Assembly: GCF_003846445.2 (NCBI RefSeq)
Contig: NZ_CP030139.2
Coordinates: 62,001 to 126,000 of the forward strand
From: Synechococcus elongatus PCC 11801
GTDB lineage: Bacteria > Cyanobacteriota > Cyanobacteriia > Synechococcales > Synechococcaceae
DNA length: 64,000 nt
Direction: 5' to 3'
The notes under the pieces are model-generated. The model did not search any database, was not told the origin of the DNA, and saw only the letters and a list, made by a program, of their open reading frames with translations. This document shows positions 9,909-19,472 of the stretch, one piece after another. The first letter of the stretch is position 1. Each line of letters starts with the position of its first letter. Position numbers and translations under genes: made by a program.

Positions 9909-10032
9909 GCGATCGCAACTCATTCGTAGCTTCGTGGCTGAGTGCACTGGACATTGCCCCTGACTGGAGTCAATCACTGCAGAATCATCACTCAGCCCTG
10001 TGACTAGCAGGAGCCATCGAAATCGAATCAGT

Positions 10033-10070
10033 AAAACCCCTTCTAGGTCAAAGCTCAGAAGGGGTTTTTT
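10033..10070. terminator. Bidirectional terminator between the TPM gene and pntB
   Basis: AAAACCCCTTCT (10033-10044) pairs with AGAAGGGGTTTT (10057-10068) around a 12-base loop, giving a U tract on both strands. It separates two convergent genes. Confidence 0.8.
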
Positions 10071-10095
10071 GTTGAGTTGCAATCGACGTCGATTG

Positions 10096-11508
10096 TTAAA
10101 TCAATTCCTTGACTGCACCCACAAGCTGAGAGACAACATCGCGGGCACTGCCAAAGAGCATGACGGTGCGATCGCCGTAGAAGAGTGGATTGTCGATGCC
10201 AGCATAGCCATTGGCCATACTGCGCTTGATCACAATCGTTTGACGGGCGCGATCGACATCCAAAATCGGCATGCCATAAATCGGGCTGCTGTTATCGAGG
10301 CGAGCGGCAGGATTGACGACATCATTGGCGCCGATCACCAGGGCAACATCCGTGTGTTCAAACTCGGAATTAATCGACTCCAAGTCGTAGAGCTGAGCGT
10401 AGGGGACATTGGCCTCTGCCAGCAGGACATTCATATGTCCCGGCATCCGACCAGCGACGGGGTGAATTGCATACTTCACTTCCACACCAAGACGGTGCAG
10501 TTGTTCAGCTAACTCTCGGACAGTGTGCTGTGCTTGGGCCACTGCCATGCCATAACCCGGCACAATCACGACTGAACGGGCGTAGCCCAGCAGCATCGCT
10601 CCTTCTTCAGAATCAATCTGCCGGGCATTGCGATCGCCTGCGGTTGCTGCCTCTCCCGAGCCAGTGCTAGCGGTGGCTACTAGCCCCGAGAAGAGAACGT
10701 TAGTTAGCGATCGGTTCATCGCTTTGCACATAATCACCGTCAGGATCAAGCCCGAAGCGCCGACGAGGGCACCCGCGATGATCAGGAGATTGTTGTTGAC
10801 GGCAAAACCAGCTGCACTGGCTGCCAGACCCGACAACGAGTTGAGCAGCGCAATGACCACGGGCATATCGCCACCACCCACAGGGGCCACGAAAAACAGC
10901 CCCAGCAGGATTGTGGCGATCGCGAGTGCGCTAAGAACCGCGAAGGCAGTAGGTGCCTGGGGGGCAACGAGGAACAGCACAGCACCACTCACAAAGCCCA
11001 GCAGGAGCAGCACACTCCACAGCCGATGCTGAGGCAAAGTCAGGGGCTGACCGCTGATTAAACCTTGCAACTTGGCGAAGGCGACGAGGCTGCCGCTTAA
11101 GGTGACGCCGCCAATCAGCAGCCCCAGGATCAGGGCAATCAGAGTTGGGAGTTGGTGCACTGTTGTCATCGGCACCTGCGCTAGGCGCAAGTATTCTGCG
11201 ATCGCCACTAAGGCGGAGGCAGCTCCACCCAAGCCATTGAGCAAGGCCACCATCTGCGGCATGGCAGTCATCACCACCTTCTGAGCGGAGACAATGCCGG
11301 CCACACTGCCCAGACCGACGGCCAAGAGCGGTAACCACGGATCATGTAGATCTGGGTGAAAGGCGGTGCCCAGCACCGCCAAGCCCATGCCAGCGGCCCC
11401 CAGATAATTGCCCTGGCGAGCCGTGGCAGGATGGCCTAGTTGCTTCAAGCCCAGAAAGAAAAGAATGGTCGCAGCGAGATAGCTGCTTTGAACCCACAGT
11501 TCTCGCAT
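10096..11508 (-). CDS. pntB: NAD(P) transhydrogenase subunit beta
   Basis: 470-residue membrane subunit of the proton-translocating transhydrogenase, which reduces NADP+ with NADH using the proton gradient. The N-terminal half is about nine membrane helices; the C-terminal half is the NADP(H)-binding domain, with VVIVPGYGMAVAQAQH, YAIHPVAGRMPGHMNVLL and LVIGANDVVNPAA. The ATG at 11508 overlaps the TGA of the preceding gene (TGATG); a GTG one codon earlier is possible. It is the last gene of the pnt operon and ends at a strong terminator. Confidence 0.95.
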   Translation of the reverse strand: MRELWVQSSYLAATILFFLGLKQLGHPATARQGNYLGAAGMGLAVLGTAFHPDLHDPWLPLLAVGLGSVAGIVSAQKVVMTAMPQMVALLNGLGGAASALVAIAEYLRLAQVPMTTVHQLPTLIALILGLLIGGVTLSGSLVAFAKLQGLISGQPLTLPQHRLWSVLLLLGFVSGAVLFLVAPQAPTAFAVLSALAIATILLGLFFVAPVGGGDMPVVIALLNSLSGLAASAAGFAVNNNLLIIAGALVGASGLILTVIMCKAMNRSLTNVLFSGLVATASTGSGEAATAGDRNARQIDSEEGAMLLGYARSVVIVPGYGMAVAQAQHTVRELAEQLHRLGVEVKYAIHPVAGRMPGHMNVLLAEANVPYAQLYDLESINSEFEHTDVALVIGANDVVNPAARLDNSSPIYGMPILDVDRARQTIVIKRSMANGYAGIDNPLFYGDRTVMLFGSARDVVSQLVGAVKELI

Positions 11509-11801
11509 CACTTCGTCTCCCGTGCTTTGAACATCGCCAACATGCGATCAGTCACCCAGAAGCCGCCCACCACATTCACTGTGGCCAAGACAGCCGCTGC
11601 AAAAGCTAATCCTTTGAGAAGTGGTGGGCCTTCTCCACCCAAGAGCGTTAGAGCACCTAGCAAGACAATGCCGGAGATGGCATTGGCGCCCGACATCAGG
11701 GGGGTGTGGAGTGTCGGCGGTACTTTGTTGATGACTTCGAGACCCGCAAAGCTGGCCAACGTAAAGACAAATAGAGCGGCAAACCAGTTGGTGATAGTCA
11801 T
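11508..11801 (-). CDS. pntA2: NAD(P) transhydrogenase subunit alpha, membrane part
   Basis: 97-residue protein with three membrane helices, equivalent to the C-terminal part of E. coli PntA. It carries the family segment HTPLMSGANAISGIVLLGAL. The split of PntA into a soluble NAD-binding chain and this small membrane chain is common in cyanobacteria and alphaproteobacteria. Its ATG overlaps the stop of the upstream subunit by four bases and its stop overlaps pntB, so all three are translationally coupled. Confidence 0.93.
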   Translation of the reverse strand: MTITNWFAALFVFTLASFAGLEVINKVPPTLHTPLMSGANAISGIVLLGALTLLGGEGPPLLKGLAFAAAVLATVNVVGGFWVTDRMLAMFKARETK

Positions 11802-12952
11802 ACAGCCTCCGGCACAGGCATGGGCTTCGGTTGCGGTGGAAAACGTCGAGCACCGGCAGTGACAACGCAGCAGCCCGCGATGATCTCGTCTTCCAGCGGA
11901 AGTTGAAGCTGACCTTCGTGACAGATCAGGGGAAGCAGGGCCAGTAGGTTTCGACCGAACAGGAAGCTGGCATCGTGGGGAAGTCCTGCTGCGATCGCCG
12001 TGGGACCCAGCACTTTCACCCCATCGATATCCACGTCGCGGCCGGGGCTAGTCAGTTCACAGTTGCCGCCGCGTTCAGCTGCTGCATCGACAATGACCGT
12101 CCCGGGTTGGAGTTGCGCCACCATCGTTGCCGAGATCAGGCAAGGAGCTGGCTTGCCCGGCACTTGCGCTGTAGTCACAATCAGGTCGGCTTGCTGCAGA
12201 TGGGGCAGAAGCCCAGCGCGCAGTCGCACCATGCTGTCCTCATTGAGCTGTTTGGCGTAGCCACCGCCAGCTTCAGCAGACTCGCTCAAGTCGACTTCAA
12301 TGAATTTCGCCCCGAGGCTTTGGACCTCTTCAGCTGCACTTTGGCGCACATCAAAGGCACTGACGACGGCTCCTAGTCGGCGAGCTGTGGCGATCGCCTG
12401 TAACCCAGCGACCCCAGCACCAAGCACCATAACTTTGGCAGGGGGAATGGTACCAGCGGCTGTCGTCAACATGGGCAGATAGCGTCCGAGAGCCGTGGCC
12501 CCTAGAAGCACGCTGCGGTAGCCAATAATGCTGGCTTGGGAGGATAAGACATCCATCGCCTGCGCCCGACTGATACGGGGAATCAGTTCCAAGCTGAGCG
12601 CAGAAACCCCCTGGGCAGCGAGGCGATCGAGACTGGCGGTTTGTGACCAAGGATCGAGCAGACCTATCAAACAAGCCCCAGCTTTGAGCCAGCCTAGGGG
12701 AGTAGATTCCTCACTACTCCAAGGCCCGATCGAAAGAACCAGATCGGCTTCACGCCACAGGGTTTCGATCTCGTCGCTGACTTCAGCGCCAGCGGCTTGA
12801 TAGTCGCGATCGCTCAGCCCCAACCAGCGGCCGGCTCCACTTTGAACTTGAATCGTTGCGCCCGTCAGTTGTTTGAGACGGGCAAGCTGCGAGGGCAGCA
12901 TGGCGACACGGCGCTCCTGCAGCCCCGGCTCACAGGGAATCAAAATCTTCAT
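11798..12952 (-). CDS. pntA1: NAD(P) transhydrogenase subunit alpha, NAD(H)-binding part
   Basis: 384-residue soluble subunit related to alanine dehydrogenase that binds NAD(H). The Rossmann motif is VLGAGVAGLQAIATARRLGA, and an RAQAMDVLSSQASIIGYR stretch typical of PntA is present. The ATG at 12952 (MKILIPCEPGLQERRVAM) matches the family N-terminus; the longer frame adds 24 residues with no resemblance. First gene of the three-gene pnt operon. Confidence 0.93.
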   Translation of the reverse strand: MKILIPCEPGLQERRVAMLPSQLARLKQLTGATIQVQSGAGRWLGLSDRDYQAAGAEVSDEIETLWREADLVLSIGPWSSEESTPLGWLKAGACLIGLLDPWSQTASLDRLAAQGVSALSLELIPRISRAQAMDVLSSQASIIGYRSVLLGATALGRYLPMLTTAAGTIPPAKVMVLGAGVAGLQAIATARRLGAVVSAFDVRQSAAEEVQSLGAKFIEVDLSESAEAGGGYAKQLNEDSMVRLRAGLLPHLQQADLIVTTAQVPGKPAPCLISATMVAQLQPGTVIVDAAAERGGNCELTSPGRDVDIDGVKVLGPTAIAAGLPHDASFLFGRNLLALLPLICHEGQLQLPLEDEIIAGCCVVTAGARRFPPQPKPMPVPEAV

Positions 12953-13160
12953 TACGGTTTGCTGACGGGATTCCGCCGCGTTGTCGAAACAGCCTTCTGC
13001 TGGGCAGTTGACCGGTGATCGCATCCTAGGAGCGGCTTTTTAGGGGATCAGCAATTTTCAAGATGCTTTCGGGATTCCAGCCAAGGAAGCGTAACAATTC
13101 AGGAACCGCAATGTTGGCCCGCTCGTCATAATGGTCGTGTTTGCCCATCCCTAATCCGCT

Positions 13161-13736
13161 ATGGCTCGTTCTCGTCTATTCCCTGTCGCCGCTGCGATTG
13201 CCTGTGCAACGGGGCTGGCAGCTGTTTCCGTCCCGCCTGTGCTAGCGCAAGGCCTGCCGGGACTGACCCTGCGTTGGAATGGTAATGAAGGCGGATTTCG
13301 GGAGTTGAAATACTTCCTGAACAGTGGCACCGTCGGTGCGCTCGATCGCTACACCCTCGCGATTCCCGGTCGTGAAATTGAACAGGCGATTCAACAGCTG
13401 ACGATTACCTATCCGACCTATTACACCGGCTCCTTTAGCGACGATAAAGTTTCCCTGCGCATCTGCCGACTGGGCAATGTTCTCTCGCGTACCCGTTGTG
13501 ATGAAGTTGTTCCCCTCAGCGATCGCGATATCGATCGCGACAACGGTCGCATCGACTTCTACCCGCAGGCACCGATCCCGGCTGGCACGACCTTGGGTGT
13601 TGTCTTTGAAGGCGTGATCAACCCGAATAACCCGGGGATGTTCCAGTTCAACGCCTCGGCTTTGTCGCCCGGTGACTTGCCGATCAGTCGCTACTTGGGC
13701 AGCTGGATCGTCACGATCGATCTCCGTAACAACTAG
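13161..13736 (+). CDS. DUF2808-type secreted protein
   Basis: 191-residue protein with a Sec signal peptide (cleavage likely after VLAQG near residue 29). The rest resembles the cyanobacterial DUF2808 family: a beta-rich region with AIPGREIEQAIQQLTITYPTYY, paired cysteines in RICRLGNVLSRTRC, and a C-terminal GVINPNNPGMFQFN segment. No function is known to me; likely periplasmic or outer-envelope. It stands alone upstream of rpmH. Confidence 0.7.
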   Translation: MARSRLFPVAAAIACATGLAAVSVPPVLAQGLPGLTLRWNGNEGGFRELKYFLNSGTVGALDRYTLAIPGREIEQAIQQLTITYPTYYTGSFSDDKVSLRICRLGNVLSRTRCDEVVPLSDRDIDRDNGRIDFYPQAPIPAGTTLGVVFEGVINPNNPGMFQFNASALSPGDLPISRYLGSWIVTIDLRNN

Positions 13737-13750
13737 AGACAGATGCTACG

Positions 13751-13770
13751 ATTAAAAATTGTGATTTTTG
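13751..13770 (+). promoter_or_regulatory. Leader motif shared with the TPM gene (copy 2)
   Basis: ATTAAAAATTGTGATTTTTG lies directly after GCTACG (13745-13750) and 13 bases before the rpmH ATG. It is the partner of the copy at 9048-9067. Confidence 0.5.
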
Positions 13771-13783
13771 AACCGGCACAGTT

Positions 13784-13921
13784 ATGACTAAGCGCACCCT
13801 CGAAGGAACCAACCGGAAGCGGAAGCGCACTTCTGGCTTCCGGGCGCGGATGCGCTCCGCCACCGGTCGTCGCGTGATTAAAGCTCGTCGCAGCAAAGGT
13901 CGGGCTCGTCTCGCTGTCTAA
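13784..13921 (+). CDS. rpmH: 50S ribosomal protein L34
   Basis: 45-residue, very basic ribosomal protein read directly from the sequence: [20 protein letters not shown] and onward, with [16 protein letters not shown] near the end. This matches L34 throughout. It is followed after five bases by rnpA, the near-universal rpmH-rnpA order. Confidence 0.97.
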   Translation: MTKRTLEGTNRKRKRTSGFRARMRSATGRRVIKARRSKGRARLAV

Positions 13922-13926
13922 GACCC

Positions 13927-14289
13927 TTGGCTCTGCCTCGTTGCCATCGGCTGCGACAACGCGATCGCTTTCCAGCACTGTATCGAGGGGGTCGAAAACT
14001 TTCGACGCCCTCGCTTTTGTTTCGCTGGCTTCCCCAGCCTGAATCAAGCGCATCCAGTCGGTTTGCGATTGTGGTCAGCCTGAAAGTGCACAAGCGAGCG
14101 GTGCGTCGTAATCTCCTGCGACGCCGACTACAAGCGGCTTTGCTGCAACTGCGCGAGCGCCTGCGACCAGGCTTTGATGGCTTGCTCACCGTCAAGACGG
14201 GGATTGACCTCAACACCAGCACGGCTGAGTTTTTGCAAGAATTAGAAGACCTTTTAACTCGGGCAGAGATTATCCATGGCCGTCAATGA
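13927..14289 (+). CDS. rnpA: Ribonuclease P protein component
   Basis: 120-residue basic protein that helps RNase P RNA bind and cleave precursor tRNA. It begins with the family pattern LPRCHRLRQRDRFPALYRGG and has the signature VSLKVHKRAVRRNLLRRRL (about residues 50-68). The start is a TTG at 13927 five bases after the rpmH stop; no ATG fits, so TTG is favoured. Its 3' end overlaps the next gene by 14 bases. Confidence 0.93.
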   Translation: MALPRCHRLRQRDRFPALYRGGRKLSTPSLLFRWLPQPESSASSRFAIVVSLKVHKRAVRRNLLRRRLQAALLQLRERLRPGFDGLLTVKTGIDLNTSTAEFLQELEDLLTRAEIIHGRQ

Positions 14290-14662
14290 AGAAGTGTTCT
14301 ACGAAGGTGGGCCCCACAAAGGCGACCTGATTTTGAACCTGCTGATTGGGCTAACACTCGTTGGCCTTCCCTTGGCTGTGGGCGCGATCGTGCGGGCGCT
14401 GTGGTTGCGCTTTCGGATTACTAATCGCCGGATTACCGTCACCGGTGGCTGGCAGGGGCGTGAACGTAGTGAGATTATCTACTCCGAAATTGCCGATCTA
14501 GTCAGCATTCCCCGTGGTTTGGGCTTCTGGGGCGATATCTGCTTGATCCTCAAGGATCGCTCTCGCCTCGAAATGCGATCGGTGCCCAACTATCGTGGCG
14601 TTGTCGAGTTCATCAAAACCCAGATGGCTGCGAAGCAAGCAAAAACAGTGACGGCTGCTTAA
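14276..14662 (+). CDS. PH-domain-like membrane protein of the rnpA-yidC region
   Basis: 128-residue protein: a hydrophobic helix pair at about residues 17-43, then a bacterial PH-like (YdbS-type) domain with RFRITNRRITVTGGWQGRE and IADLVSIPRGLGFWGDI. This gene type often sits between rnpA and yidC in cyanobacteria, suggesting a role linked to membrane protein insertion, but that is inference. It overlaps rnpA by 14 bases and so is probably co-translated. Confidence 0.75.
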   Translation: MAVNEEVFYEGGPHKGDLILNLLIGLTLVGLPLAVGAIVRALWLRFRITNRRITVTGGWQGRERSEIIYSEIADLVSIPRGLGFWGDICLILKDRSRLEMRSVPNYRGVVEFIKTQMAAKQAKTVTAA

Positions 14663-14699
14663 CGCACGACACGTTAATCTGCAGCACAGTATCTCAACG

Positions 14700-14763
14700 A
14701 AACCCTCGATGGCACTCGGTAGGTTGGATTCCCATCCAAGCCTGTCAGCTCGAGGGTTTTAGC
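14700..14763 (+). terminator. Nested hairpins between the PH protein and yidC
   Basis: AAACCCTCGA (14700-14709) pairs with TCGAGGGTTT (14750-14759), enclosing an inner hairpin TTGGAT/ATCCAA (14724-14729, 14734-14739). A short T run follows. It could end the rpmH-rnpA transcript before yidC or act as an attenuator. Confidence 0.5.
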
Positions 14764-14866
14764 GATCGAGTCGCGATCGCAGTTATCCCAATCTGACAAG
14801 GGACGCGGCAATTTCCAGTAGATTGGAAAGCGGTGTCTCCCATTTGCGTCTGACCCCGGGGCCTAC

Positions 14867-16045
14867 ATGGATTTCGGAATCGGTTTTCTTTCCAGCAACG
14901 TGATGTTGCCGATCCTAGACTTCTTCTATGGATTGGTACCCAGCTATGGTTTGGCGATTATTGCGCTGACCTTAGTGATTCGGATCGCGCTCTATCCCCT
15001 CAGTGCCGGGGCGATTCGGAATGCGCGCCGGATGCGCATTGCCAATCCTGTCATGCAGAAGCGGCAGCAGGAAATTCGGGAGCGCTATGCCAACGATCCC
15101 AGCAAGCTGCAGGAAGAAACCTCCAAGCTATTCAAGGAATTTGGCAACCCGCTAGCGGGTTGCTTCCCCTTGCTGCTGCAAATGCCGCTGCTGTTTGCGC
15201 TGTTTGCCACCCTGCGGGGCTCGCCCTTTGCGGACATCAACTACACCGTCAATCTGCAAGTCTTGCCCTCAGAGCAGATTGCCCAAGTTCAGCCCCGTGC
15301 GTTTTCGACCAAGCCCCAAAACGTCTTTGTCGCCGATGGTGTGCACTACCGGGTCGCAGCTGTTCTACCAGCGGGCACCCAGCTGGGTGTGGGCGATCGC
15401 ACGACGGTAGCCTTCCAAGGCACGAACGGCGAATCGTTTGAGTCTTTGGTGGGCGATCGCGCTGCTGATTTAAAACCGACTTGGAGCGTGACCAAGGGCA
15501 GCGAACACATTCGGGTTGGCGAAGATGGCGTAGTCGAAGCCGTCTCTGCGGGTGACGCAACGCTGCAAGTCACGATTCCGGGTATTGCCGCCAACAACGG
15601 CTTCCTGTTTATCAAAGCCTTGGGCGAAGTCGGGATCCAGAGCGAAGACGGCATCAACTGGGATGTGTTGGGCCTCGTGTTGGCCTTTGGCGTCAGCCTC
15701 TACGTCAGCCAACAACTCTCCTCCCAAGGTGCTGCTCCCAATCCTCAGCAGGATCAGGTCAACAAAATTACGCCGGTGCTGTTCTCGGGCATGTTCCTGT
15801 TCTTCCCCCTGCCGGCTGGGGTGCTGATGTACATGGTGATCGCCAACATCTTCCAGACCTTGCAGACCTTCATCCTGATGCGGGAACCCCTGCCGGAAAA
15901 TCTGCAGAAATTGGTGGCGGAAGGTGCAGGCGGCACGGGTGGTAGTGGTCTGAGCACAGCTTCGGCTAAAAATCAGACGATTGACACCACGGCGGAACGG
16001 TTACCTTTTGAACCCGGCGGCAATCGCAAGAAGAAAAACGGATGA
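14867..16045 (+). CDS. yidC: Membrane protein insertase YidC/Oxa1/Alb3 with Ig-like loop insert
   Basis: 392-residue insertase for inner and thylakoid membrane proteins. The layout is a first membrane helix pair within residues 12-45, a charged cytoplasmic helical hairpin (50-95), a helix near 100-117, a long extracytoplasmic loop (about 124-262), then helices near 265-283 and 300-337, and a basic tail ending KKKNG. The conserved [16 protein letters not shown] and [12 protein letters not shown] stretches are present. Residues 198-248 of the loop resemble a Big_2-type immunoglobulin-like domain. It overlaps the jag-like gene by four bases. Confidence 0.95.
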   Translation: MDFGIGFLSSNVMLPILDFFYGLVPSYGLAIIALTLVIRIALYPLSAGAIRNARRMRIANPVMQKRQQEIRERYANDPSKLQEETSKLFKEFGNPLAGCFPLLLQMPLLFALFATLRGSPFADINYTVNLQVLPSEQIAQVQPRAFSTKPQNVFVADGVHYRVAAVLPAGTQLGVGDRTTVAFQGTNGESFESLVGDRAADLKPTWSVTKGSEHIRVGEDGVVEAVSAGDATLQVTIPGIAANNGFLFIKALGEVGIQSEDGINWDVLGLVLAFGVSLYVSQQLSSQGAAPNPQQDQVNKITPVLFSGMFLFFPLPAGVLMYMVIANIFQTLQTFILMREPLPENLQKLVAEGAGGTGGSGLSTASAKNQTIDTTAERLPFEPGGNRKKKNG

Positions 16046-16548
16046 CCCACGAGCTCGCTCTCAACCAAGGTCAAGTCTGGCTAACCGAAACGTTGCAACG
16101 GATGGGTTGTCCGGTTGCAGTGCAGGCTGAGTTGCGTTCTGTCGCAGGTCGCACAGAGCCTGAAGGGTGGCTAGAACTCGACCCTGAGGGAGAGCTGTTG
16201 CCGGAACGGGCGGCTCTATTGACGGGCGATCGCGGCGCTGTTCTGGATGCGCTGCAGTTTCTAGCGAACTTGGCCCTGAATCAGCATCGTGAACCAGACG
16301 ATCATCTCCACTTCACGATTGAGCTGGCGGGCTATCGGCAGCAACGGCGGCAGGAACTGAGTCAACTGACGGCCCAAGTGGCCGATCGCGTCCTGAGTTC
16401 TGGGGAGCCGGAGAAGCTAGAACACTATTCTTCAGCCGATCGCCGCGTTCTCCATGAACTGTTTGACGCTTATCCTCACCTGCAAGCCGTGAGTGAGGGC
16501 CGCGAACCGCATCGATCGCTGCTCATCAGCCGCCGCGCTGAGGAATAA
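16042..16548 (+). CDS. jag: Jag/KhpB-like RNA-binding protein (KH-R3H)
   Basis: 168-residue RNA-binding protein. A KH-like region lies near residues 55-95 ([17 protein letters not shown]), and an R3H domain follows with [20 protein letters not shown] and HRSLLISRR. The Jag N-terminal domain found in firmicutes is absent. Its ATGA overlap with yidC and the conserved yidC-jag order make the assignment firm. Likely a global small-RNA or mRNA binder; no cyanobacterial function is established to my knowledge. Confidence 0.88.
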   Translation: MTHELALNQGQVWLTETLQRMGCPVAVQAELRSVAGRTEPEGWLELDPEGELLPERAALLTGDRGAVLDALQFLANLALNQHREPDDHLHFTIELAGYRQQRRQELSQLTAQVADRVLSSGEPEKLEHYSSADRRVLHELFDAYPHLQAVSEGREPHRSLLISRRAEE

Positions 16549-16550
16549 CC

Positions 16551-17057
16551 ATGGCTCGATCGCGCTTCCGTCCCTTTCCGATTCAGCAGCTGCTTCAGCA
16601 ACCCCAACAAACCCAGAGCTGGGAACTGGCCGATCCAGTTGAAGGTTTCGAGAGCCTGACGCCGGTGCAGGGTGAGTTGTCGGTTCGACATGGCTACAGC
16701 TTTCTAGAAGTCATGCTCCAGGCAGAGACGATCGTCAATCTCACCTGCGATCGCTGCCTCTGTTGCTATAACCATCGTCTGCAGGTAGAAACGCGGGAAC
16801 TGATCTGGTTGCGCGATGAAACGCCTGAGTTGGCGGAATGGGAGCCGGAAGACGAGTTGGAAGAGAGTCTGCCGCCGGACGGCAGTTTTGATCCGCAGCA
16901 ATGGCTCTACGAGCAGCTGTGCCTCGCATTGCCCCTGCGTAACGTCTGCGCTGAAGATTGCCCTGGCCCGCCCCAGCCTGAACCGAAGCCAGAACCCACC
17001 CTCGTCGATGAGCGGTGGTTAGCCTTAGCGAAGCTGCGCGATCGCCTCGGGGAATGA
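16551..17057 (+). CDS. DUF177/YceD-family protein
   Basis: 168-residue acidic protein of the YceD (DUF177) family. It keeps the family segment NLTCDRCLCCYNHRL near residues 63-77 with closely spaced cysteines, then a long acidic stretch, and another cysteine pair near residues 129-133. In plants and bacteria DUF177 proteins have been tied to 23S rRNA processing or accumulation. It sits two bases after jag and overlaps the next gene by four bases. Confidence 0.8.
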   Translation: MARSRFRPFPIQQLLQQPQQTQSWELADPVEGFESLTPVQGELSVRHGYSFLEVMLQAETIVNLTCDRCLCCYNHRLQVETRELIWLRDETPELAEWEPEDELEESLPPDGSFDPQQWLYEQLCLALPLRNVCAEDCPGPPQPEPKPEPTLVDERWLALAKLRDRLGE

Positions 17058-18559
17058 ACTCTTTTCAAGCAGAACTTAGCCTTCTCTTGCGGGCGCGGTA
17101 TCCCGTGCTCTACCTCGCGACCAACGAAGAGGAGCGGGCTGAAGCGGCGATCGCGGCGGTCGCTAAAAGTCAGGGCGATCGGGCAGTGTACTGCTGGGAT
17201 TTTGTCGAGGGCTACCAAGGCACAGCCAACAGTGAAGGCTTTGGCAAGCGCAATCCGCTGCAAGCTTTGGAATATCTCGATCAGTTGCCGGCGACTGCTC
17301 CAGCACTGGTCATTCTGCGCGACTTCCATCGCTTCTTGGAAGATGCAGCCGTCTCGCGCAAGCTGCGCAACCTAGCGCGTCGCCTCAAGTCCCAGCCCAA
17401 AAACCTGTTGATCCTCAGCAGTCGCTTGGCGATTCCCGACGACCTAGCCGAGGTGATCACCGTCGTTGAGTTTCCGCTGCCGACGGCGGCCGAAATTCGA
17501 GTCGAGCTGCAGCGGCTGCTGCAAGCCACCGGTCAGCGCTTCTCCGAAGCAGATTTGGATGCAGTGGTTCGCAGCTGCCAAGGACTGTCGCTGGAACGGA
17601 TCCGCCGTGTCATTGCCCGTGCGATCGCCAAGCATGGTGAGCTGAATAGCGAAGATTTCGACCTAATTCTGGAAGAAAAACGTCAGACCATTCGTCAGAC
17701 CCAGATCCTCGATTTCATCCCTGCCCATGAGCAGATGTCGGATATCGGCGGCTTAGATCTGCTGAAGGAATGGCTGCTGCGACGGGGCGGTGCCTTTTCC
17801 GAAGCGGCACGGCGCTACGGCTTGCCCCATCCGCGCGGATTACTACTGGCGGGGATTCAGGGCACCGGCAAATCTTTGACTGCGAAAGCGATCGCCCACT
17901 ATTGGCATCTGCCCTTGCTGCGCCTGGATGTAGGACGGCTATTTGCCGGTCTGGTTGGGGAATCGGAAGCCCGCACCCGTCAGATGATCCAAATTGCTGA
18001 GGCGTTGTCGCCCTGCGTGCTCTGGATCGATGAAATCGATAAAGCCTTCGCTGGCTTGGACGGTCGCGGCGACAGCGGCACCGCCAATCGCGTTTTTGGC
18101 ACGGTGCTGACTTGGATGGCGGAAAAACAAAGTGCGGTCTTTGTTGTAGCGACGGCGAATAATGTCACTAGCCTGCCGCCAGAGCTGCTACGCAAGGGCC
18201 GCTTCGATGAAATCTTCTTTGTTGGGCTGCCCAATCAAGAGGAACGCCGCGCCATCTTCGAAGTGCATCTGAATCGGTTACGGCCCTCAAGTCTGCGCAA
18301 CTACGACTTGGAACGATTGGCAGCTGCCACGCCAGGCTTTTCGGGTGCGGAAATTGAGCAGGCGCTGATTGAAGCCATGCACCTTGGCTTTAGCCAGAAT
18401 CGCGACTTCAATACCGACGACATCATCGATGCGATCGGGCAGCTCGTTCCTTTGGCGCGCACAGCCCAGCAGCAAATTCAGCAACTGCAAGAATGGGCGG
18501 CTCTAGGTCGAGTCCGTCCGGCATCCCAAGCGATTCTGCCGCGCACCGAGGGATTCTAG
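17054..18559 (+). CDS. AAA+ ATPase, Ycf46-like
   Basis: 501-residue AAA+ ATPase resembling the algal chloroplast-encoded Ycf46. An N-terminal nonenzymatic domain (about 1-230) precedes the AAA module: Walker A GIQGTGKS at 267-274, Walker [12 protein letters not shown] near 320, an arginine-finger region RKGRFDE, and the lid [14 protein letters not shown]. Ycf46 homologs have been linked to regulation of photosynthesis and CO2 use in Synechocystis; transfer to this gene is inference. The ATG at 17054 overlaps the upstream stop (ATGA), so the longer frame is not needed. Confidence 0.88.
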   Translation: MNSFQAELSLLLRARYPVLYLATNEEERAEAAIAAVAKSQGDRAVYCWDFVEGYQGTANSEGFGKRNPLQALEYLDQLPATAPALVILRDFHRFLEDAAVSRKLRNLARRLKSQPKNLLILSSRLAIPDDLAEVITVVEFPLPTAAEIRVELQRLLQATGQRFSEADLDAVVRSCQGLSLERIRRVIARAIAKHGELNSEDFDLILEEKRQTIRQTQILDFIPAHEQMSDIGGLDLLKEWLLRRGGAFSEAARRYGLPHPRGLLLAGIQGTGKSLTAKAIAHYWHLPLLRLDVGRLFAGLVGESEARTRQMIQIAEALSPCVLWIDEIDKAFAGLDGRGDSGTANRVFGTVLTWMAEKQSAVFVVATANNVTSLPPELLRKGRFDEIFFVGLPNQEERRAIFEVHLNRLRPSSLRNYDLERLAAATPGFSGAEIEQALIEAMHLGFSQNRDFNTDDIIDAIGQLVPLARTAQQQIQQLQEWAALGRVRPASQAILPRTEGF

Positions 18560-18567
18560 GCGATCGC

Positions 18568-19398
18568 TTAGAGGCGAGCTAACACCTGCTGGCGATAGCT
18601 ACGGTCATCCAGGCCAAAGCCCTGATTGATGCGATTGCGATCGCCATTCAGTTGAGCAGTCAAGGCGCGTGCCCGCTCCCGAGAATCAGGGTGGGTACTG
18701 AGAAAGGTCATGCCGTTGTTACCGAGGCTAGCTAGCTTATTCATCACCGAGATCAGCCCGGCTGGGGCATAACCCGCCCGTTCCATAACTCGCAGGCCGC
18801 GGGCATCCGCATCAAATTCAGCACTACGACTATTGGGACGATTCAGGGCCAGGTCGACGGCAACTTGCGTAAAGCGATCGCTATCAATCCCCAAAGCAGA
18901 AAGACCGGCTTGCTGTAGGTAACTTTGGCCCAATCGCTGGGGCAGGTGCCGTCCTTCAATATGGCCAATTTCGTGGGCGAGGACACCGGCTAATTCGGCT
19001 TCATTGCTCAGGAAACCGAGCATGCCCGTGGTGATGTAGACGTAGCCGCCCATCGTGGCAAAGGCATTGATCTCGCGGCTATCGACCACCTGGAATTGCC
19101 AAGGAAGATCGGGGCGATCGCTCTGGGCAGCGAGCCGCTGACCCACATCGTTGATGTAAGCCGCCAAGGCACGATCGCGGTTGGGGCGAAAGCGTTGACT
19201 CAGCATCTGCTGATTCATTTGCCGCCCTAGCTGCACCTCTTGATTGGGATTGAGGTTGCTAAAGTTCAGGCCTTGAAACAGCTGAATTCCACCCCGCAGC
19301 AGGTTGAGCAGGCCCGGATCAAAGGATTGAGCCTGAGCAGGCCCTGCCGTAATGGCCAAGGCCGCGATCGCAGCAGCAAACGGACGACGAACAGCCAT
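18568..19398 (-). CDS. Secreted M48-family zinc metallopeptidase
   Basis: 276-residue exported peptidase, BepA/LoiP-like. A signal peptide ends near AQAQS (residue 25), and the catalytic site HEIGH is at 142-146 with the downstream Glu in SAEFDADARGLRVM. Length matches short M48B/M48C proteins acting in periplasmic protein quality control. The ATG at 19398 gives a clean signal peptide; a start six codons earlier is possible. It is convergent with the Ycf46 gene. Confidence 0.88.
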   Translation of the reverse strand: MAVRRPFAAAIAALAITAGPAQAQSFDPGLLNLLRGGIQLFQGLNFSNLNPNQEVQLGRQMNQQMLSQRFRPNRDRALAAYINDVGQRLAAQSDRPDLPWQFQVVDSREINAFATMGGYVYITTGMLGFLSNEAELAGVLAHEIGHIEGRHLPQRLGQSYLQQAGLSALGIDSDRFTQVAVDLALNRPNSRSAEFDADARGLRVMERAGYAPAGLISVMNKLASLGNNGMTFLSTHPDSRERARALTAQLNGDRNRINQGFGLDDRSYRQQVLARL

Positions 19399-19472
19399 GG
19401 GACCCCCAATCAGCACCTCAAGCTATCAATGACGCTGCCTCAGCGGCTGCCGTTCCCTTCTTAGCCGCTTTC

